Shown: positions 18,142-27,018 of the stretch, one piece after another | How positions within the stretch are numbered: the first letter of the stretch is position 1 | Layout: every line of letters begins with the position of its first letter | Assembly: GCF_002871945.2 (NCBI RefSeq) | Contig: NZ_CP126963.1 | Coordinates: 248,001-312,000, forward strand | Direction: 5' to 3' | DNA from: Gleimia hominis | GTDB taxonomy: Bacteria > Actinomycetota > Actinomycetes > Actinomycetales > Actinomycetaceae | DNA length: 64,000 nt | Position numbers and translations under genes: made by a program | The notes under the pieces: generated by a model | The model's database searches: none | The model's input: the letters and a program-made list of their open reading frames with translations, nothing else | Told to the model about the DNA's origin: nothing

Positions 18142-19050
18142 CTAACCTTTCAAAGCGCCGTCGGTAATACCGGAGATGAACTGGCGGGCACCAATGATGA
18201 ACACCAAAATCAGGGGGACAACCGCGATCAGTGAAGAAGCCATCAACATGCCGTAATCCGTGCCGTGCGCAGACTTCAACTGGCTCAACGCCACCTGCAG
18301 GGTGAGTTTATGCGGATCGTTGAGCACGATCAACGGCCACATAAAGTCGTTCCATGAACCAATGAACGTGAACATCCCCAAGAACGCTAACGCAGGTTTA
18401 ATGGTGGGCAGGCACACGTGAATGTACTGGCGGAAAAACCCGCACCCATCCAGCCGCGCGGCCTCCAGAAGCTCAGTTGGGATCGCGCTGGTGGCGTACT
18501 GGCGCAACCAGAAAATCCCGAACGCGCCCGCGAGGGCTGGGAAAATCAGTGCCTTCAACTGGCTCACCCACCCGAGCTTACTGATCAGCAAGAACTGTGG
18601 AATAGTAGCCAGCTGAGCGGGCAGCAGGAACGTGGCCATGATGATGCCAAACAGGAAGTTCCGCCCCGGGAACCGGTATTTCGCGAACGCGAACGCGGTG
18701 ATGGAAGAGATGAACAAACCCAGGAACGTCACGGTTAACGCCACGAACGTGGTGTTGAGCATCGCGCCCCAAATGTTGACCCTAGACATCACCGTCCCGA
18801 AGTTCTCCAAGAACTTCTCGCCCGGCAAAACCACGGGTGGGAACTTGAAAATCACCGACGACGGGTGCGTGGACAGCACTATCATCCAGTAGAACGGGAA
18901 CAGTGATATTAACGCGCCCAGAATCAAAAACCCGTGGCGGGCAATAACTGAAGGGCGGGGTGGTTTGCGGCGCAAAGCGATTTCGCGTTCCGGCTGCCCA
19001 TCGCGTGCCTTGACTTTAAAAATCTTAGGTTTACGGGTCAAAAGAGCCAT
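18142..19050 (-). CDS. Sugar ABC transporter permease, MalG type
   Basis: 302 residues with six predicted helices and the cytoplasmic EAA loop (ELLEAARLDGCGFFRQYIHV) that contacts the ATPase. The basic N-terminal 35 residues precede the first helix. Family CUT1 permeases import di- and oligosaccharides. Its start overlaps the stop of the preceding permease (TAATG), so translation is coupled. No ATPase gene is in the locus; actinobacteria commonly use one shared MsiK-like ATPase encoded elsewhere. Confidence 0.92.
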   Translation of the reverse strand: MALLTRKPKIFKVKARDGQPEREIALRRKPPRPSVIARHGFLILGALISLFPFYWMIVLSTHPSSVIFKFPPVVLPGEKFLENFGTVMSRVNIWGAMLNTTFVALTVTFLGLFISSITAFAFAKYRFPGRNFLFGIIMATFLLPAQLATIPQFLLISKLGWVSQLKALIFPALAGAFGIFWLRQYATSAIPTELLEAARLDGCGFFRQYIHVCLPTIKPALAFLGMFTFIGSWNDFMWPLIVLNDPHKLTLQVALSQLKSAHGTDYGMLMASSLIAVVPLILVFIIGARQFISGITDGALKG

Positions 19051-20024
19051 TACCGCACCTTATCCTTACGTTCCTTAGTGATAAGCCAGTTAATAAACGA
19101 GAAGAACATGACGATCACAAACACACCCCATGCGATCGCCGCACCGTACCCGTACCGGTTTTCTTGGAAAGCAACCGAGAAGAAGTACAGCACCATCGTC
19201 AAACCTGAGTTCCCCACACCACCAGCAGAGGCAGCGCCCGAAGAGGTAGAAGAAGTTAGCACCTGCGCTTCCGTGAAGCTTTGCAGCGAACCAATAGTCG
19301 ACATGAGGGTGATGAACAAAACGATGGGCCGCAACTGGGGGAGCGTGATGCGGAAGAATGTTTGCCAACCGTTCGCGCCATCGAGTGCGGCCTGTTCATA
19401 CTGCGTTTTATCAATCGCCTGCAACCCCGCCAGAATCAGCAGGGCGTTATAACCCACGAACGCCCACGTGGTGAGTGCAGAAATTGCGATCTTAATGCCC
19501 CACTCGCTTTGCAACCAGGGGATGTTCGACATCCCCAGCGTGCGCACAAACGCATTCGCTAAACCAAACTGGCTAGAGAAGATTGAACTGAAAAGAATCC
19601 CCATCGCCACCATAGAGGTGATGTTGGGAATCAAATAAATAACCCGATACGTGGTGGAAAACCGGATCACCGAGTTGAGCATCAACGCCAAAATCGTGGC
19701 GAACGTCAACGTTGGGACCGTACCCATAACCCACAGTATCAACGTGTTGGCTAATGACTTGTAGAACAGGGGGTCGGAGACTAGGTACTTGAAGTTGGTT
19801 AACCCAACAAAGTGAATCTCACCTAGCCCCGACCAGTCTGTAAACGCCAACACCATCGTAAAAATAATGGGCATGGCGCCGAATACGGTGAAAAAGAAGA
19901 AGTAGGGAGAGACGGCTATGTATTGTGGTATCGCCTTAATCCATCTGGCTCGCTTCCGTTTTTTAGCTCTTTCATCGTATTCAGCTGTTGTGCCCTGTTT
20001 TTTACGTAATCGAGGCGATGCCAT
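19050..20024 (-). CDS. Sugar ABC transporter permease, MalF type
   Basis: 324 residues with six predicted helices after a very basic N-terminus (residues 1-30). The EAA loop reads YEQAALDGANGWQTFFRITLPQLRP. It pairs with the MalG-type permease, whose ATG shares a base with this stop codon. The gene starts five bases after the stop of the solute-binding protein gene, so binding protein, MalF, MalG and LacZ form one operon. A Ser/Ala/Gly-rich periplasmic loop (TSSTSSGAASAGGVGNSG) is present near residue 265. Confidence 0.92.
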   Translation of the reverse strand: MASPRLRKKQGTTAEYDERAKKRKRARWIKAIPQYIAVSPYFFFFTVFGAMPIIFTMVLAFTDWSGLGEIHFVGLTNFKYLVSDPLFYKSLANTLILWVMGTVPTLTFATILALMLNSVIRFSTTYRVIYLIPNITSMVAMGILFSSIFSSQFGLANAFVRTLGMSNIPWLQSEWGIKIAISALTTWAFVGYNALLILAGLQAIDKTQYEQAALDGANGWQTFFRITLPQLRPIVLFITLMSTIGSLQSFTEAQVLTSSTSSGAASAGGVGNSGLTMVLYFFSVAFQENRYGYGAAIAWGVFVIVMFFSFINWLITKERKDKVR

Positions 20025-20029
20025 ACCGT

Positions 20030-21337
20030 TTACCTAACCTTTAAACCAACTTGCTCGGCCATACGCTTCGACGCGGTAACCGCATCTTTCCACGCTTGGT
20101 CGCGATCTTTACCGGAAGATTCCACGTTCTCCAGTTCCGCCGTGAACGGTGCAGACACGGTGTCTGAGTGCGCGTGTTTGAAAACAGGTTTCACCTCTTT
20201 CGCCGCGTCGCCGAACACTTCCGCTGCTTTCTGGCCGCCCAAGAACTCAACTGGGCCCGACACTTCCTCCATCTCGTATGAGGCGGGGGTGGAGGGGAAG
20301 TTCCCTTTATCTTGGTATTCGTAAGCCTGGTTCTTCGGGTTCAAAATGAACTTAATCAGTTCAAATGAGGCCTTCGGATCGTCCACGCCCTTCGGGATCG
20401 TGAGGAACGAACCACCGTTGTTAGTGGGGCTGCCCGGGTGCTTGCACACGCGCCACTTACCCTTTGTCTCTGGCGCGTCCACCTGCAGGTCCGCGAGGTG
20501 CCAGGAGGCCCCGAAGTCTGCGGGGAGCCGGCCATCGTTCACAGCTGCCGCTGTGTCTGCCGTGTCTGCCTGCAGTTTCGCAACAATCCCCGCGTCTAGG
20601 GCCTTCAAGCTCTCGTCCCAAGCGTGGCGTACGTGCTCCTGGTCGCCAATGTAGTTGTCATCCTCGTCGATGAAGTCTTTACCAGACTGCGCCCGGATGG
20701 TGCCGAACATGCCCGAGCAGTTACGGATCAAGAACGTGTTCTCTCGCTTGCTCTTCAGTTCTTTGCCCAGTTCAATGAACGCGTCCCACTCGTGGATTGC
20801 CTTCGCCAGCTCATCGGGCTCTGACGGCAGACCCGCTTCTTCCATCACGTCGTTACGATAGAACAAGACGGTGGGGCCAATGTCGATTGGGATCCCGATT
20901 TGCTTACCGTCGTGCGTGGTGGCCTCATCCCATTTCCACTCGAGGTACTGGTCTTTGATGTCTTTGGCACCGAGCTCGTTTAGGTCTTCGAAGTACTTAT
21001 CTTGGGTTAGGAAGAAGGGGAGGTCTTGGCCCTTAACCCCAGTGATATCGGGAAGTCCCGACGCAGCGGTGAATGCTGTGGTTAGTTTCTGTTTGAAGTC
21101 CCCACCAATAACGTTTTGGCTCAGGTCATACTGTTTTAGATTTGTCTTAACTTCCTCCAGCAGCTTCTCACCAAAACCCTCTGGCCATGTCCACAGGGTC
21201 ATTTTCTTAGTTTCGCCGTCGCCGCCTTTTTTAGATCCAGATGAGGCCTCGGTTGAACAACCGTTTAAACCTACTAGTCCAAATAGGCCTAGCCCCAATA
21301 CGCCCGATTTCAACAACGATCGTCGTGTTAACTGCAT
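20030..21337 (-). CDS. Extracellular sugar-binding lipoprotein of ABC importer, Tat-like signal
   Basis: 435 residues. The signal peptide MQLTRRSLLKSGVLGLGLFG ends in the lipobox LNGC, so the mature protein is lipid-anchored outside the membrane. The TRRSLLK segment resembles a twin-arginine motif, suggesting folded export through Tat. The mature part shows the family 1 solute-binding pattern (KMTLWTWPEGFGEKLLEEV, later PDITGVKGQDLPFFL and a WHLADLQV region). It delivers oligosaccharide to the MalF/MalG permeases. AAGGAG six bases before the ATG supports the start. The promoter lies in the 146-base divergent region shared with deoR, which carries two TGAACG repeats. Confidence 0.92.
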   Translation of the reverse strand: MQLTRRSLLKSGVLGLGLFGLVGLNGCSTEASSGSKKGGDGETKKMTLWTWPEGFGEKLLEEVKTNLKQYDLSQNVIGGDFKQKLTTAFTAASGLPDITGVKGQDLPFFLTQDKYFEDLNELGAKDIKDQYLEWKWDEATTHDGKQIGIPIDIGPTVLFYRNDVMEEAGLPSEPDELAKAIHEWDAFIELGKELKSKRENTFLIRNCSGMFGTIRAQSGKDFIDEDDNYIGDQEHVRHAWDESLKALDAGIVAKLQADTADTAAAVNDGRLPADFGASWHLADLQVDAPETKGKWRVCKHPGSPTNNGGSFLTIPKGVDDPKASFELIKFILNPKNQAYEYQDKGNFPSTPASYEMEEVSGPVEFLGGQKAAEVFGDAAKEVKPVFKHAHSDTVSAPFTAELENVESSGKDRDQAWKDAVTASKRMAEQVGLKVR

Positions 21338-21436
21338 CCTTAACTCCTTTATGAAAAGAAACCTCGAGTGAAGGTGTTCGTGATGTTTACCACGTCATTT
21401 GGAGAGTAACACGGTTTGCTCATTTATGGAACCATT

Positions 21437-21464
21437 TGAACGTATTGCTCGAAAATGAACGATT
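21437..21464. promoter_or_regulatory. Putative DeoR operator: two TGAACG direct repeats 19 bp apart
   Basis: TGAACGTATT at 21437-21446 and TGAACGATT at 21456-21464 lie 19 bp apart, about two helical turns, between the divergent binding-protein and deoR genes. The nine bases TGAACGATT recur exactly at 31892-31900 in the HAD/pfkB divergent promoter. This is the arrangement expected of a local regulator's operator. Confidence 0.5.
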
Positions 21465-21471
21465 GTCCATG

Positions 21472-21477
21472 TATTAT
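21472..21477 (+). promoter_or_regulatory. Putative -10 box TATTAT of leaderless deoR
   Basis: TATTAT is followed by six bases (GTTTAT) and the ATG at 21484. No Shine-Dalgarno sequence precedes any of the in-frame starts (TTG 21436, ATG 21469, ATG 21484). The putative operator lies just upstream, suited to autoregulation. Confidence 0.4.
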
Positions 21478-21483
21478 GTTTAT

Positions 21484-22248
21484 ATGCTTAAAGTGGAGCG
21501 CCAGGCAGCAATCGTTGATTTACTGCGGGTAAAGGGTAGTTTGTCGGTTTCCCAAATTGTGAATGAGCTCGAGGTGAGCCCCTCGACGGCCCGCCGTGAC
21601 TTGATTGACTTGCAGGAATCTGGGCGAGTTGGGCGCACTTGGGGTGGGGCCAGATTAATTGACCAGGTCGACGACCCTTTTGAGGAAGCGCTAGAACGGC
21701 AAACCGCAGCTAAACAATCGATCGGAACAGCGGCGGCAGAATTGGTGCCCGATGGTGCGGCCGTGTACATCGACGTGGGCACCACTTGTTATAACGTGGC
21801 TGCATCATTGGTGCGCCGCAACGTCGTTGTAGTAACCGCCTCGCTTCCAACATTTGAGATGCTCCGCAAACAATCTCGCCCAGACCGCCCCCGCATCTGC
21901 CTGGTGGGCGGGGAATGGTCCGAACGCTACATGTGCTTTTCCGGTAACGACGTCGTATCCGTACTAGAGCGCCGCTCCATCGATATCGCGTTCATCGGCT
22001 GCTCCGGCATCGACCAGGGTGGGCGGGTGCGCGACAACTCGTCCTCACAAACCACTATTAAACAAGCAGTCCTCGCCGCGTCGGCACGCAGCTACGTACT
22101 GGCGGACGCACGCAAATTTCCAGGGAAAGGAGCTTATATCCCATTCGCAGTTTCTGATACTGCGGGCATCATCACCGACGTCGACGTTCTTCCCCCAACT
22201 GTTAAAGAACTGCGCGTCAAGAACAGAATTGAGGTTATTAACGTATGA
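21484..22248 (+). CDS. DeoR/GlpR-family transcriptional regulator of the glycan locus
   Basis: 254 residues from the chosen ATG, which gives the usual N-terminus MLKVERQAAIVDLL. Residues 5-60 form the DeoR winged helix (VSQIVNELEVSPSTARRDLIDL); the rest is the sugar-phosphate-sensing DeoRC domain, with YIDVGTTCYNVAASL, VTASLPTFEML, FIGCSGIDQGG and a C-terminal VLADARKFPGKGAYIPFA containing the conserved Asp and Lys. Such regulators usually repress sugar genes until a phosphorylated sugar binds. The stop overlaps the GH4 start by four bases (ATGA). Its likely targets are the flanking divergent operons, and the distant motif near 31.9 kb. Confidence 0.9.
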   Translation: MLKVERQAAIVDLLRVKGSLSVSQIVNELEVSPSTARRDLIDLQESGRVGRTWGGARLIDQVDDPFEEALERQTAAKQSIGTAAAELVPDGAAVYIDVGTTCYNVAASLVRRNVVVVTASLPTFEMLRKQSRPDRPRICLVGGEWSERYMCFSGNDVVSVLERRSIDIAFIGCSGIDQGGRVRDNSSSQTTIKQAVLAASARSYVLADARKFPGKGAYIPFAVSDTAGIITDVDVLPPTVKELRVKNRIEVINV

Positions 22249-23636
22249 TTTTGACGATTCTGGGCGGCGGGGGCTTCCGCGTACCTCTGGTCTATCAAGC
22301 GATCTTAAAAGACACCTCGGACGAGCGCGTTACTGAACTGCGCCTGTACGATATTGACGAATCTCGACTCCAAACCATCTACCGCGTCCTCATTGAACTG
22401 AACGAAACCGCTGACTACCACCCGCGTATCGTGGCCACGACGGACCTGGTTGAAGCGATCGCGGGCGCGGACTTCATCTTCTCTGCAATCCGCGTGGGTG
22501 GCACCCAGGGGCGGGCATTGGACGAAGTCATTTCCCTTAAACACGGCGTTATCGGCCAAGAAACCGTTGGGGCAGGGGGGATTTCGTACGCGCTTCGGGG
22601 GATTCCTGAGGTCGTGGCAATCGCTTTACAGGTTAAGAAACACGCTCCGAACGCGTGGGTCATCAACTTCACGAACCCCGCGGGCATCATGTCCGAAGTG
22701 ATGCAGCGCTACATCCCCGGCCGTGTCGTCGGAATCTGCGACTCCCCGGTGGGGCTAGCCCGCCGGATCCTCACCGCTTTGCAACGCGCCCAACTGCTTC
22801 CGCAGGACCTGTCTACCAACGTTCCTGGCAACAAACGCGTGCACGTGGAATACGCGGGGCTCAACCACCTCGGGTGGATCACAAAACTCCTGGTGGATGG
22901 GCAAGACGTTATCCCCGTGTTACTGCAACGCCCAGACCTCATTGAATCCTTCGAAGAAGGCCGGCTATTCGGCGCGAACCTGGTGCAAAGCCTGGGGAGT
23001 GTACCCAACGAATACCTGCACTACTACTATTACCCGCGCGAGAACCTCCAGACCGATCAAAAATCGGACCACACGCGCGGCCGGTACCTGGAAGAGCAAC
23101 AAAACCGGTTCTACACGCAAGCCGAATCAACCGAGACCGGCGTGTTTGACCTGTGGGAACGCACCCGGCTTGAGCGCGAACAAACGTACATGGCGACGAA
23201 CCGGGAAGCAACCGGTAACTTTGAACGCGACACGCAAGATTTGGAAAGCGGGGGGTACGACAAAATAGCGCTCGCGATCATGCATGCGATCGCGAATGAC
23301 GTGCCGGCAGAACTGATCCTTAACGTTGCGAACCAAGGGGTTATTAAAGAACTGGATGATTCCGCGGTTGTGGAAATCCCCTGCCGGGTGGATGGGCGCG
23401 GAATCCACCTGCCCGAAACCGCTTACCTACCAGACCACGCGCGCGGCCTAGTGGTGAACGCGAAGTACGTGGAGCGGGAAACGATTCTGGCGGCGCTGGA
23501 CCACTCGCGTTCCGACGCGATCTTGGCGCTTGCACACCACCCCCTGGTGGATTCCTTTAACGTCGCCACGCAGCTGTTAGACGACCTAGTGGCCCACTTC
23601 GAAGCCCTGCAACCGTTAGGAAAACACGATGTTTGA
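22245..23636 (+). CDS. GH4-family glycosidase, 6-phospho-beta-glucosidase-like
   Basis: 463 residues. GH4 enzymes use NAD+ and a divalent metal in a redox-assisted elimination. The dinucleotide-binding N-terminus is TILGGGGFRVPLV; NFTNPAGIMSEVM, the metal Cys in GICDSPVGL near residue 167 and the metal His in GLNHLGW near residue 205 are present. Sequence style is that of the 6-phospho-beta-glucosidase branch, but no PTS is in this locus and the importer is ABC type, so a phosphorylated substrate would need a cytoplasmic kinase. It is translationally coupled to deoR upstream (ATGA) and overlaps the GH38 gene by eight bases. The actual substrate is open. Confidence 0.88.
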   Translation: MILTILGGGGFRVPLVYQAILKDTSDERVTELRLYDIDESRLQTIYRVLIELNETADYHPRIVATTDLVEAIAGADFIFSAIRVGGTQGRALDEVISLKHGVIGQETVGAGGISYALRGIPEVVAIALQVKKHAPNAWVINFTNPAGIMSEVMQRYIPGRVVGICDSPVGLARRILTALQRAQLLPQDLSTNVPGNKRVHVEYAGLNHLGWITKLLVDGQDVIPVLLQRPDLIESFEEGRLFGANLVQSLGSVPNEYLHYYYYPRENLQTDQKSDHTRGRYLEEQQNRFYTQAESTETGVFDLWERTRLEREQTYMATNREATGNFERDTQDLESGGYDKIALAIMHAIANDVPAELILNVANQGVIKELDDSAVVEIPCRVDGRGIHLPETAYLPDHARGLVVNAKYVERETILAALDHSRSDAILALAHHPLVDSFNVATQLLDDLVAHFEALQPLGKHDV

Positions 23637-26600
23637 TGATCGCAACCTGGTGGAAGAGCGCATATCCGACCTTGTGGAACGGCTGGAACGCGCATCGACC
23701 CGGACAGTGACCACCGCTACCGCGGGCGCGTGGCGGGCACCGGGAGAACCGGTTGATTTCCACACCGCCACCGCGCAAACTTACGAACCGTTTGCGGCGG
23801 GCACGCCCTGGGGGCCGGCGTGGAGCACCTGGTGGTTTGAGATTCGCGGTCAGGTACCTGCCGAGTATCTGCACGCGGACCTGGAGTTGAAAATCGATTT
23901 AGGGTTTGAGGGTGACTGGCCGGGCAACCAGTCCGAAGGCATGGTCTACACCCGGCAAGGCACCCCGTTAAAGGCGATTAACCCGATGAACAACGAGGTG
24001 GCGCTAAACCACGGCCACTTCGCCAGCCAACCTGACACGCAGATTCTGGACGGGGAAGGCCGCTTTCACGTGTTCGTTGAGGCCGGATGCAACCCGAACA
24101 TGGGTGGGTTCATGAACCACCCCTCTGCGCAGGGGGATTTGCGTACCCGCACGGAGGAGAACCTGTGGGTTTTTAAGGGCGCGGAAGTTATTGTGCGTGA
24201 CCGGGACGTGTGGGGATTGCAGCTCGACATGGAGGTTCTGAACGGCCTCATGCTAGAACTCCCGGCGGATTCCACGCGGCGTGCGGTGATTTTGCGGCAA
24301 CTGGAGCGGGCTGCGAACACGCTCGAAGCTGGGCCCCTGGAACGAACGGCGGACGAAGCGCGGCAGGTGTTGGCGCCGGTAATTGATTCTGGGGTTGGCG
24401 GTTCGGCGCAGCAAATGACTGCGGTGGGGCACGCGCATATTGACTCGGCGTGGTTGTGGCCAATCCGCGAGACGCGGCGCAAAGTGGTGCGCACCTACTC
24501 GAATGTGACGGCGCTGGCGCAGCAGTATCCAGACATGCGTTTTGCCTGCACCTCCGCGCAGCACTACGAATGGTTGCGACAGGATAGTCCCGAGGTGTAC
24601 GCGCGAGTTAAGGAAATGGTTGCGCGCGGGCAGTGGGAAGTGGTGGGTGGCATGTGGGTTGAACCCGACGCCAACCTGCCCAGCGGGGAAGCGCTGGTGC
24701 GGCAGTTGACAGTGGGGTTGAAGTGGTTCCAAGACCACCTGGGAGTGCGGCCACGCTGCTTGTGGCTCCCCGACTCGTTTGGTTATAACGGTGCGTTGCC
24801 GCAGATTGCCAAGCTTGCGGGCATGCAGTACTTCTTCACCCAAAAGCTGAACTGGAACCAGACCAACACGATGCCGCACCACACGTTCTGGTGGGAAGGC
24901 ATTGATGGCACGCGTATTTTTACGCACTTCCCACCCGTGGACTGCTACGACTCAATCGTTAGCCCCAAAGAAGTGCGGTTCGCAGAAAAGAACTTCAAAG
25001 AAAAAGGCCTCACCCCTTATTCACTTCTGCCGTACGGGTACGGAGATGGTGGAGGCGGCCCCACCCGGGAGATGGTTGAGCGGGTGCGTCGACTATCGAA
25101 CTGTGAGGGGGCGCCCGCAGTGCGATCCGGTGGGGTGGAGGAGTTCTTTGACCGCGCCCGCGCGGACTATCCGGATGCACCCGTGTGGTCGGGCGAAATG
25201 TACTTGGAGTTCCACCGCGGCGTATACACTTCCGCGCATCGCTTGAAGCAGGGGAACCGACGGGTTGAAGCCGCCATGTTTGAGCTCGAATGGTTAGCCA
25301 CTGCGGTGAGCCAGCTGGGGAACACTGCCGATTCACGCAGGTACCCTCATGCGGAATTAACGCAGCTATGGCAACGAATGCTGCTGCTTCAGTTCCACGA
25401 CATTTTGCCCGGAACGGGAATCGCGTGGGTAAATCAGGACGCGCAGGCGGAATACGCGCAGCTAGCAGATGATATTGAGGGCATGCGCGGCAAACTAATA
25501 CGGCAACTGGACCACGCCTCGCAAACGCAGGCGGAAGAATCTACGGCTGACGCGCAAGAGCAGGCGGAAGAAAAGGCTGAGAGCGATAAGGCGCAGCCAA
25601 AGGATCCTGCGACTGAAACTGGCGCAAAGATTGGGGTGGGGGAGCATAAAGCGCTCACGGTGTTGAACGCCGCGCCCATTGATCGCACAGAAGTGATCGA
25701 GGCTGCGGGTGAGCTAGCGCTGGTGAATGTGCCCAGCATGAGCAGGACCCCGCTAGAAGAAGCGGTGTGCAAGCCAGAAAACACGGTTACGCTAGAAAAA
25801 ACTGTCACGCGCGATAAACGCGAGCGGGCCGGTTCCGAAGTGGGTAAGCAAACCCGAGCGGCTAAACAAACCGAACCCTCTGAACAAGTCGACCTTGCTG
25901 AGCAAGCGGACGCCGAAGCAGAGGCCGGGTACGTGCTCGACAACGGTAAGATCCGCGTGACCATAAGTGCGGATGGGCTAATCACTCAGATACGCGACCT
26001 GGTGGCCGAACGGGAGGTACTGGCCACAGGGGCAGCGGCGAACCTGCTGCGCCTACACCCGGACAACCCCAGTTGCTTCGACGCGTGGGAATTGCAGCAC
26101 CACTACCGTGCCAACCACCAAGACGTCACCGCAGTGGAATCAATCGAAACACATGCGGAACCTTTGCGCGGCACCGTTAGGGTTACCCGCCGGCACGGCG
26201 ACTCCACGTTTGTGCAGACAATCAGTTTGGATGCGGATGCCACTCACGTTGATTTCGCGTTGGACGTCGACTGGCACGAGCGGGCTAAAGTGCTGAAAGT
26301 ACTATTCCCACTAGACATCGCCGCCACCGACGTGAAAGATGAGATCCCATTCGGATGGATCAGCCGCCCAATGCAGACGAACACGCCGTGGGATTTCGCG
26401 CGGTTCGAAACCAGTGGACAGCGCTGGATGCTTCTGGATGAACCCGGATACGCAGTGGCGCTCGCCAACGACTCCACGTACGGCCACGACGTCCACCCCC
26501 TAACCACGGCCGGTGCTCGGCGGGCTGGGGTGCGCGTGGGGCTTACCGCGTTGCGCTCGGCTCAAGCGCCGGACCCGCATGTGGACGAGGGGCAGCAAAG

Positions 26601-27018
26601 CCTGCGTTACCGCCTGCAAGTGGGCTCTGACGTGCGAAAGGCAACTGAACTCGGCATCGGCTTAAACCAGCCGATCCGAACCCGCACCGCGAAAGTAAAC
26701 GCAACGTCGCTGGCGTCGCTAACCACTGCGGCCACGCATGCGCACGCGGTGATTGACTCAGTTAAACGCGCGGACGACGAATCTGGCGACCTGATTGTCC
26801 GCCTGCACGAAAATGCAGGCGTGGGCAGCGAAGTCGCCTTGACCCTGGGGGTACCAGCCGCAAACCTGCGGGAAGTAGACCTGTGCGAAGACCCACTGGC
26901 AGCTGACAGTGAGCTCGCATCCACACAGCAACTTCCAACCGAACTGCGGGCCGGGCAGCCGCTCACCCTCAAACTACGACCTTTCCAAATCTTGACCCTA
27001 AGGATGGTGACCCGATGA
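23629..27018 (+). CDS. Alpha-mannosidase, GH38
   Basis: 1129 residues, cytoplasmic (no signal peptide). GH38 enzymes remove alpha-linked mannose from N-glycans or oligomannose. The zinc-binding motif HAHIDSAWLWP lies near residue 268, the nucleophile Asp in LWLPDSFGYNG near residue 382, and the later QFHDILPGTGI motif near residue 586. The N-terminal 240 residues are the extra beta domain of bacterial and vacuolar types. Two Glu/Ala/Gln/Lys-rich, probably disordered insertions occur at about 630-665 and 710-765, making the protein longer than typical (about 1000-1040). It overlaps GH4 upstream and the phosphodiesterase downstream, so all are one operon with deoR. Confidence 0.93.
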   Translation: MFDDRNLVEERISDLVERLERASTRTVTTATAGAWRAPGEPVDFHTATAQTYEPFAAGTPWGPAWSTWWFEIRGQVPAEYLHADLELKIDLGFEGDWPGNQSEGMVYTRQGTPLKAINPMNNEVALNHGHFASQPDTQILDGEGRFHVFVEAGCNPNMGGFMNHPSAQGDLRTRTEENLWVFKGAEVIVRDRDVWGLQLDMEVLNGLMLELPADSTRRAVILRQLERAANTLEAGPLERTADEARQVLAPVIDSGVGGSAQQMTAVGHAHIDSAWLWPIRETRRKVVRTYSNVTALAQQYPDMRFACTSAQHYEWLRQDSPEVYARVKEMVARGQWEVVGGMWVEPDANLPSGEALVRQLTVGLKWFQDHLGVRPRCLWLPDSFGYNGALPQIAKLAGMQYFFTQKLNWNQTNTMPHHTFWWEGIDGTRIFTHFPPVDCYDSIVSPKEVRFAEKNFKEKGLTPYSLLPYGYGDGGGGPTREMVERVRRLSNCEGAPAVRSGGVEEFFDRARADYPDAPVWSGEMYLEFHRGVYTSAHRLKQGNRRVEAAMFELEWLATAVSQLGNTADSRRYPHAELTQLWQRMLLLQFHDILPGTGIAWVNQDAQAEYAQLADDIEGMRGKLIRQLDHASQTQAEESTADAQEQAEEKAESDKAQPKDPATETGAKIGVGEHKALTVLNAAPIDRTEVIEAAGELALVNVPSMSRTPLEEAVCKPENTVTLEKTVTRDKRERAGSEVGKQTRAAKQTEPSEQVDLAEQADAEAEAGYVLDNGKIRVTISADGLITQIRDLVAEREVLATGAAANLLRLHPDNPSCFDAWELQHHYRANHQDVTAVESIETHAEPLRGTVRVTRRHGDSTFVQTISLDADATHVDFALDVDWHERAKVLKVLFPLDIAATDVKDEIPFGWISRPMQTNTPWDFARFETSGQRWMLLDEPGYAVALANDSTYGHDVHPLTTAGARRAGVRVGLTALRSAQAPDPHVDEGQQSLRYRLQVGSDVRKATELGIGLNQPIRTRTAKVNATSLASLTTAATHAHAVIDSVKRADDESGDLIVRLHENAGVGSEVALTLGVPAANLREVDLCEDPLAADSELASTQQLPTELRAGQPLTLKLRPFQILTLRMVTR

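Noticed and set aside
15319..18234. Long open frames opposite the beta-galactosidase gene
   Set aside because: They are antisense shadows of a GC-rich gene whose motifs are all on the minus strand.
22245..23636. Alpha-galactosidase (MelA-type) reading of the GH4 protein
   Set aside because: The GICDSP and GLNHLGW segments and overall style are closer to the phospho-beta-glucosidase branch, though the substrate stays open.
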